A model generated the notes under the pieces. The model did not search any database and was not told where the DNA came from. It worked only from the letters and a program-made list of their open reading frames with translations. 64,000 nucleotides of DNA. It comes from an uncultured Clostridia bacterium. Its GTDB lineage: Bacteria; Bacillota; Clostridia; Christensenellales; UBA1242. Where the stretch lies: assembly GCA_947366545.1 (NCBI GenBank), contig CANBAL010000005.1, positions 23,853 to 87,852 of the forward strand, written 5' to 3'. Within the stretch, counting starts at the first letter, position 1. Every line of letters starts with the position of its first letter. The position numbers and the translations under genes were made by a program. Of the stretch, positions 23,295 through 32,698 are shown in pieces.

Positions 23295-23503
23295 CGTATG
23301 CTTTGTTGTCGAAAGCGATGCTCAAAAAAGGGCATAAACAAACAACAAGTGACATTAGTCGCTGATTTGCAAAGTACGCTTTGCAAAGTTGCCATATAAG
23401 GCAATCGTGTTGTTCATGTTTGATACACTTTTTATGCAGGATTAAATTCACGACAACTTTGCCGTGAATTTTTTTAGACAAAATTTAAAAAGGAGGAAAA
23501 GGT
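23295..23503 (+). promoter_or_regulatory. Long structured rpsL 5' leader with terminator-like hairpin
   Basis: TTTGCAAAG-TACG-CTTTGCAAA (23366-23387); AAATTCACG..CGTGAATTT plus T run (23444-23475). Confidence 0.6.
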
Positions 23504-23884
23504 ATGCCTACAATAAACCAACTTGTTAAGAAAGGACGCAAAACTTTTGAGAAAAAATCAAAAGCACCACTTCTTGAAGAGTGCCCTCAAAAGAGAGGAG
23601 TTTGTCTTTCAGTAAGAACAGCAACTCCTAAGAAGCCTAACTCAGCGCTTCGTAAGATTGCCAGAGTTAAACTTTCAAATGGACAAGAAGGTACTTGCTA
23701 CATTCCTGGTGTTGGACACAACTTGCAGGAACACAGCGTAGTACTTATTCGTGGTGGCAGAGTTAAGGACCTACCTGGTGTAAGATATCACATTGTTCGT
23801 GGAACACTTGATACCGCTGGTGTAGTCAACAGAAAACAAGGCCGCTCAAAATACGGCGCTAAACGCCCTAAGAAAACAAAGTAA
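23504..23884 (+). CDS. rpsL: 30S ribosomal protein S12
   Basis: [13 protein letters not shown]..., [14 protein letters not shown]. Confidence 0.98.
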   Translation: MPTINQLVKKGRKTFEKKSKAPLLEECPQKRGVCLSVRTATPKKPNSALRKIARVKLSNGQEGTCYIPGVGHNLQEHSVVLIRGGRVKDLPGVRYHIVRGTLDTAGVVNRKQGRSKYGAKRPKKTK

Positions 23885-23904
23885 AAATATAAAGGAGGAA
23901 TATT

Positions 23905-24378
23905 ATGCCAAGAAGAAATAGTGCCGTAAAGAAAACTGTTCTTCCAGATCCTATATATAAAAGCACAGTGGTTACAAAACTTGTAAACCAAGTAATGCAA
24001 AGTGGAAAGAAGGGTCTCGCACAAAGAATAGTATATGGGGCATTTGATATCGTAAAAAACAAGACAGGTCAAGAGCCACTTGAAGTTTTCACTCAAGCGG
24101 TTGAAAATGTAAAACCTGTACTTGAAACAAAGTCTAGAAGAGTAGGTGGTGCAACATACCAAGTACCTATGGAAATTAGACCTGAAAGACGCCAAACACT
24201 CGCAATCCGTTGGATGGTAGCATTTGCTAGGAAGAGAAGCGGTGAAAGAGGAATGGACGCAAAGCTCGCTGGTGAAATTATTGATGCTTACAATAATACT
24301 GGTGCATCAATTAAACGCCGTGATGAAATGCACAGAATGGCTGAAGCGAACAAGGCTTTTGCACACTTCAAGTGGTAA
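23905..24378 (+). CDS. rpsG: 30S ribosomal protein S7
   Basis: [20 protein letters not shown]...; [19 protein letters not shown]. Confidence 0.98.
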   Translation: MPRRNSAVKKTVLPDPIYKSTVVTKLVNQVMQSGKKGLAQRIVYGAFDIVKNKTGQEPLEVFTQAVENVKPVLETKSRRVGGATYQVPMEIRPERRQTLAIRWMVAFARKRSGERGMDAKLAGEIIDAYNNTGASIKRRDEMHRMAEANKAFAHFKW

Positions 24379-24447
24379 GAGCGCGACCTATCGGCTTTAC
24401 AACCGCGGAATTTACTAACATAAATTCCTATGGTCAGGACGCCGCAG

Positions 24448-24511
24448 TTCGCACTTCACCGCCAAACGAAATCGCACTTGCGTTGGCGATTTGCGGTGAC
24501 TCTCGTGCGAA
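24448..24511. repeat. Long imperfect hairpin in unusually GC-rich rpsG-fusA spacer
   Basis: TTCGCAC/GTGCGAA, TCACCGC/GCGGTGA and AAATCGC/GCGATTT nested stems (21 bp). Confidence 0.65.
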
Positions 24512-24677
24512 GATGGGCGTTGGGGCTGATGAGGGATTTTGGCCGAGCCTTGCGAATCATCTAAAAAATTCAAAAATTATCTATTTGTTTAATGTATTTC
24601 TAAGCGTGAAAATCAAAAAAACAATGTTAAACCTCATTTAAAAAGGTTATAAATCATATAAAAGGAAAAATAATTTT

Positions 24678-26750
24678 ATGGAAAACCTAGAAATGACCAG
24701 AAATGTTGGTATCATGGCGCACATCGATGCTGGTAAAACAACAACTACTGAGCGTATCTTGTATTACACTGGTAAGACACACAAAATAGGTGAGGTACAT
24801 GATGGTGCAGCAACTATGGACTGGATGGCGCAGGAGCAAGAGCGTGGTATTACAATCACATCTGCTTGTACCACTTGCTACTGGAAGAACCACAAAATCA
24901 ATATTATTGATACTCCAGGACACGTTGACTTCACTATTGAGGTTGAGCGTTCCCTTAAGGTGCTTGATGGAGCGGTACTTGTTCTTTCTGCCCGTGATAA
25001 GGTTCAACCACAAACTGAAACCGTATGGCGTCAAGCAACCAAATACAAGGTGCCAACAATAATATATGTAAATAAGATGGATAGAGATGCTGCCGATTTC
25101 TTCGGATGTGTTGATTCTATCAAAGCAAGATTAAAAACCAATCCGCTTCCAATACAGATGCCAATCGGTGCTGAGGATAATTTCAGAGGAATTATTGATC
25201 TTCTTACCATGAAAGCCGAAATATATAAGGATGATATGGGAAAAGAGATTGAAATCACTGACATTCCAGCCGAATTCAAGGCAGAGGCAAGCAAACTTCA
25301 TGATGAAATCATCGAAAAAATCGTAGAAACTGATGATGCACTTCTTGAAAGATATTTTGAGGGTGAAGAAATCAGCATAGACGAACTTAAAAAAGCAATA
25401 AGAAAAGCAACAATTAATAAGACACTTGTTCCAATTCTTTGCGGCTCATCTTATAAAAACAAAGGTGTTCAAATGCTTTTGGATGCAATGGTAGATTATC
25501 TTCCATCTCCACTTGACATTGATCACATCACTGGTGTCAACCCAGATACAGGGGAAGAGGAGTCACGCGCTCCAAGTGAAACCGCACCATTTGCAGGTCT
25601 TGCATTCAAGATTATGACAGATCCATATGTTGGTGGACTTACTTTCTTCCGTGTATATTCAGGAAAACTTACAGCAGGCTCATATGTTTACAACTCTAAC
25701 ACTGGGAAACAAGAGCGTGTTGGCCGTCTTATCAGAATGCACTCAAATCAGCGTCAAGAGATCAGCGAGGTTGGTGCAGGTGATATTGCCGCTATCGTAG
25801 GTCTTAAAGATACAATCACAGGACATACACTTTGTGATGAAAAACATCCAATCCAACTGGAAAGTATGGAATTCCCAGACCCGGTTATCCAACTTGCTAT
25901 CGAGCCTAAGACAAAAGATATGCAAGAGAAAATGGCTCTTGCCCTTGCAAAACTTATGCGTGAGGACCCATCCTTCCGCGTACAGACAAGTCAAGAGACA
26001 GGTCAAACACTTATTTCAGGTATGGGCGAACTTCACCTTGAAATTATCGTAGATCGTCTTCTTCGTGAATTTAAGGTTGAGGCAAACATTGGTGACCCAC
26101 AGGTATCTTACCGCGAAACTATCAGAAAACCAGTAAGAGCCGAGGGTAAATTCATCCGTCAAAGCGGTGGTAAAGGTCAGTATGGACACTGCGTAATTGA
26201 AATGGAGCCACTTCCAGCAGGCACTGGCTACGAATTTGTAGATAAGACAGTCGGCGGATCTATTCCAAAAGAATACATCCAACCAGTTAACAATGGTATT
26301 CAAGAGGCTGCTCATAACGGCGTGCTTGCAGGTTATGACACTGTTGACTTCCGCGTTACAGTTATTGATGGATCTTACCATGAAGTTGACTCTTCCGAAA
26401 TGGCGTTCAAGATTGCCGGCTCAATGGCATTCCAAGATGGAGCTAAGAAAGCCGATCCAGTTATACTTGAGCCTATCATGAAGGTGCAGGTTGAGGTGCC
26501 AGACGATTATCTTGGTACAGTTATGGGCAACCTTACTTCTCGTAGAGGAATGCTTACTGGTAATGAAACAAAACCAGGGGTACAAGTAATCAACGCTGAG
26601 GTTCCACTTGCAAATATGTTCGGTTATGCAACCGACCTTCGTTCTCAAACACAAGGAAGGGGAACATTTACAATGGAATTTGAGAAATATCAAGAAGTTC
26701 CACGCTCAATAGCCGAAGATATTATCGGAAAAAGAGCAAAAAAGAATTAA
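24678..26750 (+). CDS. fusA: Elongation factor G
   Basis: [24 protein letters not shown] and downstream EF-G motifs. Confidence 0.98.
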   Translation: MENLEMTRNVGIMAHIDAGKTTTTERILYYTGKTHKIGEVHDGAATMDWMAQEQERGITITSACTTCYWKNHKINIIDTPGHVDFTIEVERSLKVLDGAVLVLSARDKVQPQTETVWRQATKYKVPTIIYVNKMDRDAADFFGCVDSIKARLKTNPLPIQMPIGAEDNFRGIIDLLTMKAEIYKDDMGKEIEITDIPAEFKAEASKLHDEIIEKIVETDDALLERYFEGEEISIDELKKAIRKATINKTLVPILCGSSYKNKGVQMLLDAMVDYLPSPLDIDHITGVNPDTGEEESRAPSETAPFAGLAFKIMTDPYVGGLTFFRVYSGKLTAGSYVYNSNTGKQERVGRLIRMHSNQRQEISEVGAGDIAAIVGLKDTITGHTLCDEKHPIQLESMEFPDPVIQLAIEPKTKDMQEKMALALAKLMREDPSFRVQTSQETGQTLISGMGELHLEIIVDRLLREFKVEANIGDPQVSYRETIRKPVRAEGKFIRQSGGKGQYGHCVIEMEPLPAGTGYEFVDKTVGGSIPKEYIQPVNNGIQEAAHNGVLAGYDTVDFRVTVIDGSYHEVDSSEMAFKIAGSMAFQDGAKKADPVILEPIMKVQVEVPDDYLGTVMGNLTSRRGMLTGNETKPGVQVINAEVPLANMFGYATDLRSQTQGRGTFTMEFEKYQEVPRSIAEDIIGKRAKKN

Positions 26751-26846
26751 AAATTTTTAAAAACATATGAAAAACATTTTGAAAAAAAGTTTTTGTATGC
26801 TAAACTTACAAAGTAAAATTAAAAAATAAAAAGGAGATTTATAACA

Positions 26847-28046
26847 ATGGCACAAGCTTATGTTAGAAACAAACCACACGTAAACGTTGGTACAATTGGT
26901 CACGTAGACCATGGTAAGACCACTTTGACAGCCGCTATCGCTATGTGGAGCGCCCTTAGTGGTAACGCTGACAAAATGGATTACGCTGATATCGATAAGG
27001 CCCCAGAAGAGAAGGCAAGAGGTATCACAATTAACACCGCGCATGTAGAGTATCAAACTGCTGCTCGTCACTACGCACACGTAGACTGCCCAGGACACGC
27101 AGACTATGTTAAGAACATGATTACAGGTGCTGCACAAATGGACGGAGCAATCCTCGTTGTTGCATCTACTGATGGTCCTATGCCTCAAACAAGAGAGCAC
27201 ATCCTTCTTGCAAGACAAGTAGGTGTTCCATACATCGTAGTATTCATGAACAAAACTGATCAAGTTGACGATCCAGAACTTCTTGAACTTGTTGAAATGG
27301 AAATCCGTGACCTTCTTACTGAATATGGATTCCCAGGAGATACAACTCCAATCATCAAAGGTTCTGCTCTTAAAGCTCTTGAAGCAGCAAAAGCTGGCAA
27401 GGCAGATGATCCTGCTTGCAAACCTATTGAGGAACTTCTTAATGCTCTTGATACTTATATTCCTGAGCCACAAAGAGAGATTGATAAACCTTTCTTAATG
27501 CCTGTTGAGGATGTATTCACAATCACTGGTCGTGGTACTGTTGCAACTGGTAGAGTAGAAAGAGGACAGGTTAAGGTTAACGATGTTGTTGAAATCGTTG
27601 GTCTTGGCGCTAAGAAACAAACTGTTGTTACAGGCGTTGAAATGTTCCACAAATCACTTGACGCAGCAATCGCAGGTGATAACGCTGGACTTCTTCTCCG
27701 TGGTATTCAAAGAAATGAAATCGAAAGAGGTCAAGTTCTTTGCAAACCAGGTTCAATTCACCCACACACTAAGTTCGTAGCAGAAGTTTACGTTCTTAAG
27801 AAAGAAGAGGGTGGCCGTCACACTCCATTCTTCAATGGATACCGTCCACAATTCTATTTCAGAACTACCGATATCACTGGTGTTATCGAACTTGAGAAGG
27901 GCGTAGAAATGGTTATGCCTGGCGACCATGTTAATATGACAGTTACACTTATTAACCCAATCGCTATCGAGCAAGGACTTCGTTTCGCTATCCGTGAAGG
28001 TGGCAGAACTGTTGGTTCTGGTGTTGTTTCATCAATCATCGAATAA
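26847..28046 (+). CDS. tuf: Elongation factor Tu
   Basis: [23 protein letters not shown]; full-length 399 aa. Confidence 0.98.
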   Translation: MAQAYVRNKPHVNVGTIGHVDHGKTTLTAAIAMWSALSGNADKMDYADIDKAPEEKARGITINTAHVEYQTAARHYAHVDCPGHADYVKNMITGAAQMDGAILVVASTDGPMPQTREHILLARQVGVPYIVVFMNKTDQVDDPELLELVEMEIRDLLTEYGFPGDTTPIIKGSALKALEAAKAGKADDPACKPIEELLNALDTYIPEPQREIDKPFLMPVEDVFTITGRGTVATGRVERGQVKVNDVVEIVGLGAKKQTVVTGVEMFHKSLDAAIAGDNAGLLLRGIQRNEIERGQVLCKPGSIHPHTKFVAEVYVLKKEEGGRHTPFFNGYRPQFYFRTTDITGVIELEKGVEMVMPGDHVNMTVTLINPIAIEQGLRFAIREGGRTVGSGVVSSIIE

Positions 28047-28065
28047 TTACAAACTGAATAGAAAT

Positions 28066-28097
28066 AAAAAAGATATGAGTAATCATATCTTTTTTTA
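28066..28097 (+). terminator. Intrinsic terminator after tuf
   Basis: AAAAAAGATATGA-GTAA-TCATATCTTTTTTT. Confidence 0.85.
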
Positions 28098-28101
28098 TTA
28101 T

Positions 28102-28166
28102 GTTACTTTTCTATGCTAGAAAAGTAACCAAAAGACTCGAGGGGTTTCGATTCCCCTCGAACTCCC
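28102..28166. repeat. Composite inverted-repeat element
   Basis: GTTACTTTTC-TATGCTA-GAAAAGTAAC then CGAGGGG-TTTCGATT-CCCCTCG. Confidence 0.6.
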
Positions 28167-28225
28167 ACAAACGCTTTTAAGTTGTTTAATAGTATGCACA
28201 TTGTTATTACGACAAACTTCATTTT

Positions 28226-28262
28226 GTCATTTCGACCGAAACGCAGTGGAGCGGAGAAATCT
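28226..28262. repeat. REP-like intergenic sequence (GTCATTTCGACCGAAACGCAGTGGAGCGGAGAAATCT)
   Basis: Resembles dispersed TGTCATTTCGA..GAGAAATCT intergenic repeats seen in many bacterial genomes. Confidence 0.5.
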
Positions 28263-28326
28263 AAAAAATCAAAAAAGACATGAAGTTATCATTACTTTTT
28301 TGATTTAAAAAAGTCGATGTCAAAGT

Positions 28327-28542
28327 TTAAAAATCAGCCAAACCTATTAAATAATCACTTGATACTTTTAAAATTTGGCAAATCTTTTTTATTGTTTTTA
28401 AATTAGGTTCAATTATTCCAGCCTCCCATTTTGCAATAGTAGGTTGTGAAACACCCAAAAGTTCTGCCATTTTGTATTGTGAAATACCAAGGTCAGTTCT
28501 CATTTCTTTAATTCGATCAGCAAATGTAATTACTTTTTTCAT
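28327..28542 (-). CDS. XRE-family HTH regulator
   Basis: DLGISQYKMAELLGVSQPTIAKWEAGIIEPNLKTI. Confidence 0.85.
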   Translation of the reverse strand: MKKVITFADRIKEMRTDLGISQYKMAELLGVSQPTIAKWEAGIIEPNLKTIKKICQILKVSSDYLIGLADF

Positions 28543-28560
28543 ACTTACATAATATTCCTA

Positions 28561-28648
28561 AATTGCATTAAATTTTCATATAATGCAATTGGTGAATCAT
28601 TTGACAAAAGTTTTTAAATGTGACAAAATGATTCTATATATGAATCAT
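28561..28648. promoter_or_regulatory. Candidate operator region between divergent genes
   Basis: AATTGCATTA-N10-TAATGCAATT (28561-28590); ATGATTC-N7-GAATCAT (28628-28648); extra GAATCAT at 28594. Confidence 0.6.
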
Positions 28649-28658
28649 AGGAGGAAAT

Positions 28659-28949
28659 ATGAAACTAATAACAAGACAAGAAAATTTTCAAAAATTTATG
28701 GAAGTGCATGGAATGGACTTGGCGGAATTCGCCAAGTTTTGTCATATAAGTGAAAGACAAGCTAAAGGACTTTTGGAAGGTGAGGCACATATAGGACTTA
28801 GGAAGGTGCTTGGTATGTTGGTAGATATGGAAGCGAAACCCCGCGAATTATTTTTAAAATTAGAGTTTACCGGCAAATATGAAACTGTATTAAGAAATAT
28901 TTGTATGAAAGAGCTTTATGGAATTGATTTAACAAAAAGAGACAAGTAA
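28659..28949 (+). CDS. HTH-like small protein
   Basis: MDLAEFAKFCHISERQAKGLLEGEAHIGLRKVLGML resembles an XRE helix-turn-helix. Confidence 0.55.
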   Translation: MKLITRQENFQKFMEVHGMDLAEFAKFCHISERQAKGLLEGEAHIGLRKVLGMLVDMEAKPRELFLKLEFTGKYETVLRNICMKELYGIDLTKRDK

Positions 28950-29019
28950 ACTTTCAAAACTGCCTTAGGCAGTTGCTTTTTTTTAATCTTTATGTTATTC
29001 TCTTGTTAAGAGGTGAAAT

Positions 29020-29391
29020 ATGGGATTTATGGGTTATGTGTTCAAAGCGCTTGGCTTTGAAAGTAGCGAACAAAAAACAAAACCTGATAAAAAGCCTAAA
29101 ACCAAGGCTACATATAAATTTAAAGACGGCAAAACTACAAACAGGGTAGACCATATTGACGGCATTCCTGTTTACTATCCCGTTACCTTTTTGCAAGCAA
29201 AGGATTATGCACAGTTCTTAAAAGATAAAAAAGCGGTTATAATAAGTATTGAAAGTTGTGATAAGGGCGAAGAAACAAGAATACTAGACTATTTCCAAGG
29301 TGTAACCTATGGCATGAATGCCAAGTTTATAGTGCTTGATGAAGATAGGCTTTACTTGCTGCTTCCAGAGGGACTTGAAGTTGAAGAATAA
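29020..29391 (+). CDS. sepF: Cell division protein SepF
   Basis: RILDYFQGVTYGMNAKFIVLDEDRLYLLLPEG. Confidence 0.85.
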   Translation: MGFMGYVFKALGFESSEQKTKPDKKPKTKATYKFKDGKTTNRVDHIDGIPVYYPVTFLQAKDYAQFLKDKKAVIISIESCDKGEETRILDYFQGVTYGMNAKFIVLDEDRLYLLLPEGLEVEE

Positions 29392-29887
29392 AAATAGATG
29401 GACACCGCTTATAATTGCCATAGTGCTTTCGCTTGTAGTGTTTGGGGTAGATATAGGCACAAAATATTATTTTGACGGCTTTTTGGGGAGTGAGCCTCTT
29501 CCTTTCATTCCGGGGTTTATTAGGTTTATTAAAGTGCATAACACGGGTGCGGGTTATGGCATTTTTGAGGGGAAAACAATATTTCTTATACTTTTAACGG
29601 CACTATTAATAGGCATATTTATCACCTGTTATGTTTTAAAGTTTGTTAAAAGTAAGACGCAAATATCAAAAACGCTGAGTGTAGCGTTTGGTTTTATAGT
29701 CGGTGGAAGCCTTGGAAATTTATTTGATAGAATTTTCCTAGGTTATGTTCGTGATTTCATAGACTTTGATTTTATGTCTTTCCCAGTCTTTAACCTTGCC
29801 GATGTTGCTTTGTGCGTTGGTATAGTTATTCTTATTGTTTATTTTCTATTCATCATGCCTAAAGAAAAACCAAAGGAAGAAAAATGA
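29378..29887 (+). CDS. lspA: Lipoprotein signal peptidase
   Basis: NTGAGYGIFEG, GGSLGNLFDRI, VRDFIDF..FPVFNLADV; TTG start likely at 29378 or 29384. Confidence 0.9.
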   Translation, partial: KLKNKNRWTPLIIAIVLSLVVFGVDIGTKYYFDGFLGSEPLPFIPGFIRFIKVHNTGAGYGIFEGKTIFLILLTALLIGIFITCYVLKFVKSKTQISKTLSVAFGFIVGGSLGNLFDRIFLGYVRDFIDFDFMSFPVFNLADVALCVGIVILIVYFLFIMPKEKPKEEK

Positions 29888-30789
29888 GTTCGTTTTATAT
29901 AAATGAAAGTGAAAAAAACAGCCGTTTAGATATCGTTTTTTTTAATAGATATCCTAATTTTTCACGCGCTCATATAAAAAACTTGATTGATGATGGTAGC
30001 ATTCTTCTTGACGGCAAAAAGGTGAAGGCGGGGGAGAAGGTCAAAGCAAATCAAAAGGTGGAATTTGAAATTAGTGAGGTAAAACCTCTTGACGCCACAC
30101 CGCAAAATGTTGATTTTGAGATTATCTATGAAGATGAAGATTTGATTGTTGTCAATAAGCCGCAAGGCCTTGTGGTACACCCTTGCTCTTCCACCCGTGA
30201 CGGCACTCTTGTAAATGGTTTATTATATAGGATTAAAGACCTAAGTGGAATTAATGGGGTGCTCCGCCCAGGTATTGTACATAGGCTTGATAAAAATACA
30301 TCAGGTCTTATGGTGGTGGCAAAGAACGATGCATCGCATATCTCACTTGCAAAGCAAATTAAAGATAAAACCTGCAAGCGTAAATATCTCGCACTTCTTG
30401 ACGGCAACTTGAAAAATGACGAGGGGGAGATTGAAACCTATCTTGACCGTAGTAAGTCAGATAGAAAGAAGATTGCGGTGTCTGAAAAAGGGCGAATTGC
30501 AATTACGCAGTATAGGGTGATAAAAAGATTTACGACAGCCTGCCTTGTTGAGTTTTCACTTAAAACGGGGCGTACCCATCAAATCCGCGTTCATGCCAAG
30601 TCGCTTGGTCATCCAGTGGTGGGTGATGATGTGTACGGCAAACCAGTGAAGGGGCTTAACGGGCAGCTTCTTCATTCCTACTCCTTAGAGTTTACCCACC
30701 CACGCACAGAAGAGGTCATGCACTTTGAAATTCCGCTTCCTGATTATTTTGAAAATTATATAAATAAATTGCGAGAGCAGAGTAAGTAA
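29884..30789 (+). CDS. rluD: RluD-family pseudouridine synthase
   Basis: S4 domain, VHRLDKNTSGLMVVAK, GRTHQIRVH. Confidence 0.92.
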   Translation: MSSFYINESEKNSRLDIVFFNRYPNFSRAHIKNLIDDGSILLDGKKVKAGEKVKANQKVEFEISEVKPLDATPQNVDFEIIYEDEDLIVVNKPQGLVVHPCSSTRDGTLVNGLLYRIKDLSGINGVLRPGIVHRLDKNTSGLMVVAKNDASHISLAKQIKDKTCKRKYLALLDGNLKNDEGEIETYLDRSKSDRKKIAVSEKGRIAITQYRVIKRFTTACLVEFSLKTGRTHQIRVHAKSLGHPVVGDDVYGKPVKGLNGQLLHSYSLEFTHPRTEEVMHFEIPLPDYFENYINKLREQSK

Positions 30790-30821
30790 TTATTCCGTAT
30801 CTCGCATTTTTTAGTAAATAA

Positions 30822-30850
30822 TTGACAAACTATTCCCAATGTGGTATATT
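30822..30850 (+). promoter_or_regulatory. Promoter ending 5 nt before start codon
   Basis: TTGACA-N17-TATATT. Confidence 0.8.
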
Positions 30851-30855
30851 TAGGC

Positions 30856-32151
30856 ATGGAAAATTATATTTCAATTAAGGAAGCGGCGACAACTTGGCAG
30901 ATATCGGAGCGTAGAGTACGCGCACTATGTATGAACGGGCAAATAGACGGTGCCGTTAAGGTGGGCAAATCTTGGTGTGTGCCAAAATCAGCACAAAAAC
31001 CATCTGATAAAAGGTCGATTAAGGAAGAAAATAAAAGTGTTATAGCGGTAGCGGATGTAAGTAGTGATATCGGAATGAGTATCGCAAATCTTTTGCTAGA
31101 AAAGAATTTTAAAGTTATAGGTTTATATTCAAAGCAAGAAAATCCTCCGGCATTGCAAGGTGCTATTTTAAAGGCGGTAGATTTTGAAAATGAAAAAGAT
31201 GTGATTTCAGTATGTGGAAGTATTGTCGACACATTGTCTGGACTTGTGATTACAGAATTAGGGAACTGTGACACCGAAAATTTTGAGTTAGGCTTACAAA
31301 AATATTTTTTCATCCCAAATATTTTAATTCGTGAACTTATTGAGAAAATGGACTATTTTGCGAGTGTTGTTCTGCTTTCTTCGGCTGGGAATAATGCAGC
31401 GCAAGTGTTCAAAAGAGAGCTTGTTTCTTCTCTTTCATCCCATTATAGTGAAAGATACGGCATCCGTATCAACTGCATTATGACAAATATTCCAAGTTGC
31501 CTAAATGATGTACAATACAGAAGACTTGGAATGCTGGAAGAGGTGAGTGAAGATATTTATCTATTTTTGACGGCACATAAGTTTGCCACAGGTCAAACCT
31601 TTGTTGTAGATGGTGGAGCATTAAAGGTGGATGATTTAACAATGACTAAAAGTTTGCCTACCGCACAGTTTTATAAATATATTGAAAAGTTTTTTACTTC
31701 TAAATTTACCAAGAAAATTCGCTCAGTTTCTATGATGATGCCTAATGAATGGAGTGAAGATCGCAACGAAAAAAGGTTTAGGGAGTATAATATCGAAGCG
31801 ATGCAAAGGGGAATTGATTTTAAGAGGGTGTTTATTTTTGATATTAACGATCTTCCCGAGTTAAAAAAAAAGAAACTTCTCCTTGATTACATTCGTAAAA
31901 CTTTGCCATGGACATATTTTGTAGATATAAATGCACTTGATAATAATCAGAAGATTTTGAATATTATCAAAAGCGGTTACCTTCTTTTTGATGATGAGAT
32001 TGCAATAGTCGATAATGAAACAGACAGTGTGGGTAGTGGTTACATTACCTTAGATAAAAATCAAATAGCAGATTACAAATTTGCAATGGATTATCTTGAG
32101 GGTGTTGCTGTTTCAATGAAAGAAATAATAAATAAAAAGCAAGAGGTTTAA
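30856..32151 (+). CDS. DNA-binding domain fused to degenerate SDR and C-terminal domain
   Basis: MENYISIKEAATTWQISERRVRALCMNGQIDGAVKVGKSWCVP (excisionase-like wHTH); VIAVADVSSDIGMSIANLLLEKNFKVIGLYS; TGQTFVVDGGALKVD. Confidence 0.75.
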   Translation: MENYISIKEAATTWQISERRVRALCMNGQIDGAVKVGKSWCVPKSAQKPSDKRSIKEENKSVIAVADVSSDIGMSIANLLLEKNFKVIGLYSKQENPPALQGAILKAVDFENEKDVISVCGSIVDTLSGLVITELGNCDTENFELGLQKYFFIPNILIRELIEKMDYFASVVLLSSAGNNAAQVFKRELVSSLSSHYSERYGIRINCIMTNIPSCLNDVQYRRLGMLEEVSEDIYLFLTAHKFATGQTFVVDGGALKVDDLTMTKSLPTAQFYKYIEKFFTSKFTKKIRSVSMMMPNEWSEDRNEKRFREYNIEAMQRGIDFKRVFIFDINDLPELKKKKLLLDYIRKTLPWTYFVDINALDNNQKILNIIKSGYLLFDDEIAIVDNETDSVGSGYITLDKNQIADYKFAMDYLEGVAVSMKEIINKKQEV

Positions 32152-32165
32152 TCCTCTTGCTTTTT
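32134..32165. terminator. Bidirectional terminator at convergent junction
   Basis: AAAAAGCAAGAGG-TTTAAT-CCTCTTGCTTTTT with stop codon in loop. Confidence 0.85.
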
Positions 32166-32688
32166 ACATTTCGTCATCCTCTTCAATTTCTTTGCATTCT
32201 TCAAATGTTGTCTTTCTTTTTCGTGACATTTTAATATCACGTGCTCCATTTGTGATTAATGATGGGCCGTCGGGATAAATGGAGATAATTACACAAGGCA
32301 TAATTGGTATTCCTCCACAAATAACCCCTGCCAATCCTGCACGGTTTTTAATTTCTGCCTCATCAAGTTTTTCACTTAAAGAAGGATTAGTTGCATAAAT
32401 TGTGTCTTTAAGCCATTCGTTAGAGTCGAGATATTCCATTTCCTCATTGTATGCTCTCGCTGAAAGTTCACCACTTTGAAATTGTTTATTAATTATCTCC
32501 AATCTTTTGGCTTTTATTTTGAGTGCATCTTGGTACTCGGCAGTTTCTTTAAAGGATACATAAGCTGCTTGTGTAATGTTCTCTGACATTTTGTAGTTTA
32601 TGCATCCAGCCACTAAAACAGCGGCAGGCACTGCGGGGATTAAAATACCTGCAACCAATTTTAAAATTCCACTTGTCATTCTATTCAT
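32164..32688 (-). CDS. Hypothetical membrane/lipoprotein-like protein
   Basis: MNRMTSGILKLVAGILIPAVPAAVLVAGCIN N-terminal hydrophobic segment. Confidence 0.5.
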   Translation of the reverse strand: MNRMTSGILKLVAGILIPAVPAAVLVAGCINYKMSENITQAAYVSFKETAEYQDALKIKAKRLEIINKQFQSGELSARAYNEEMEYLDSNEWLKDTIYATNPSLSEKLDEAEIKNRAGLAGVICGGIPIMPCVIISIYPDGPSLITNGARDIKMSRKRKTTFEECKEIEEDDEM

Positions 32689-32698
32689 AATCTCCTCC

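Noticed and set aside
24372-24641. 89-aa ORF in rpsG-fusA spacer
   Set aside because: Overlaps the rpsG end, lacks RBS, and passes through strong hairpins; more likely a non-coding repeat
26757-27473. 238-aa minus-strand ORF opposite tuf
   Set aside because: Shadow ORF antisense to strongly coding tuf sequence; no RBS or recognisable domain
28140-28166. T-arm-like GGGGTTTCGATTCCCC suggesting a tRNA
   Set aside because: No cloverleaf: the 5' part is a perfect 10-bp hairpin, and there are no D or anticodon arms
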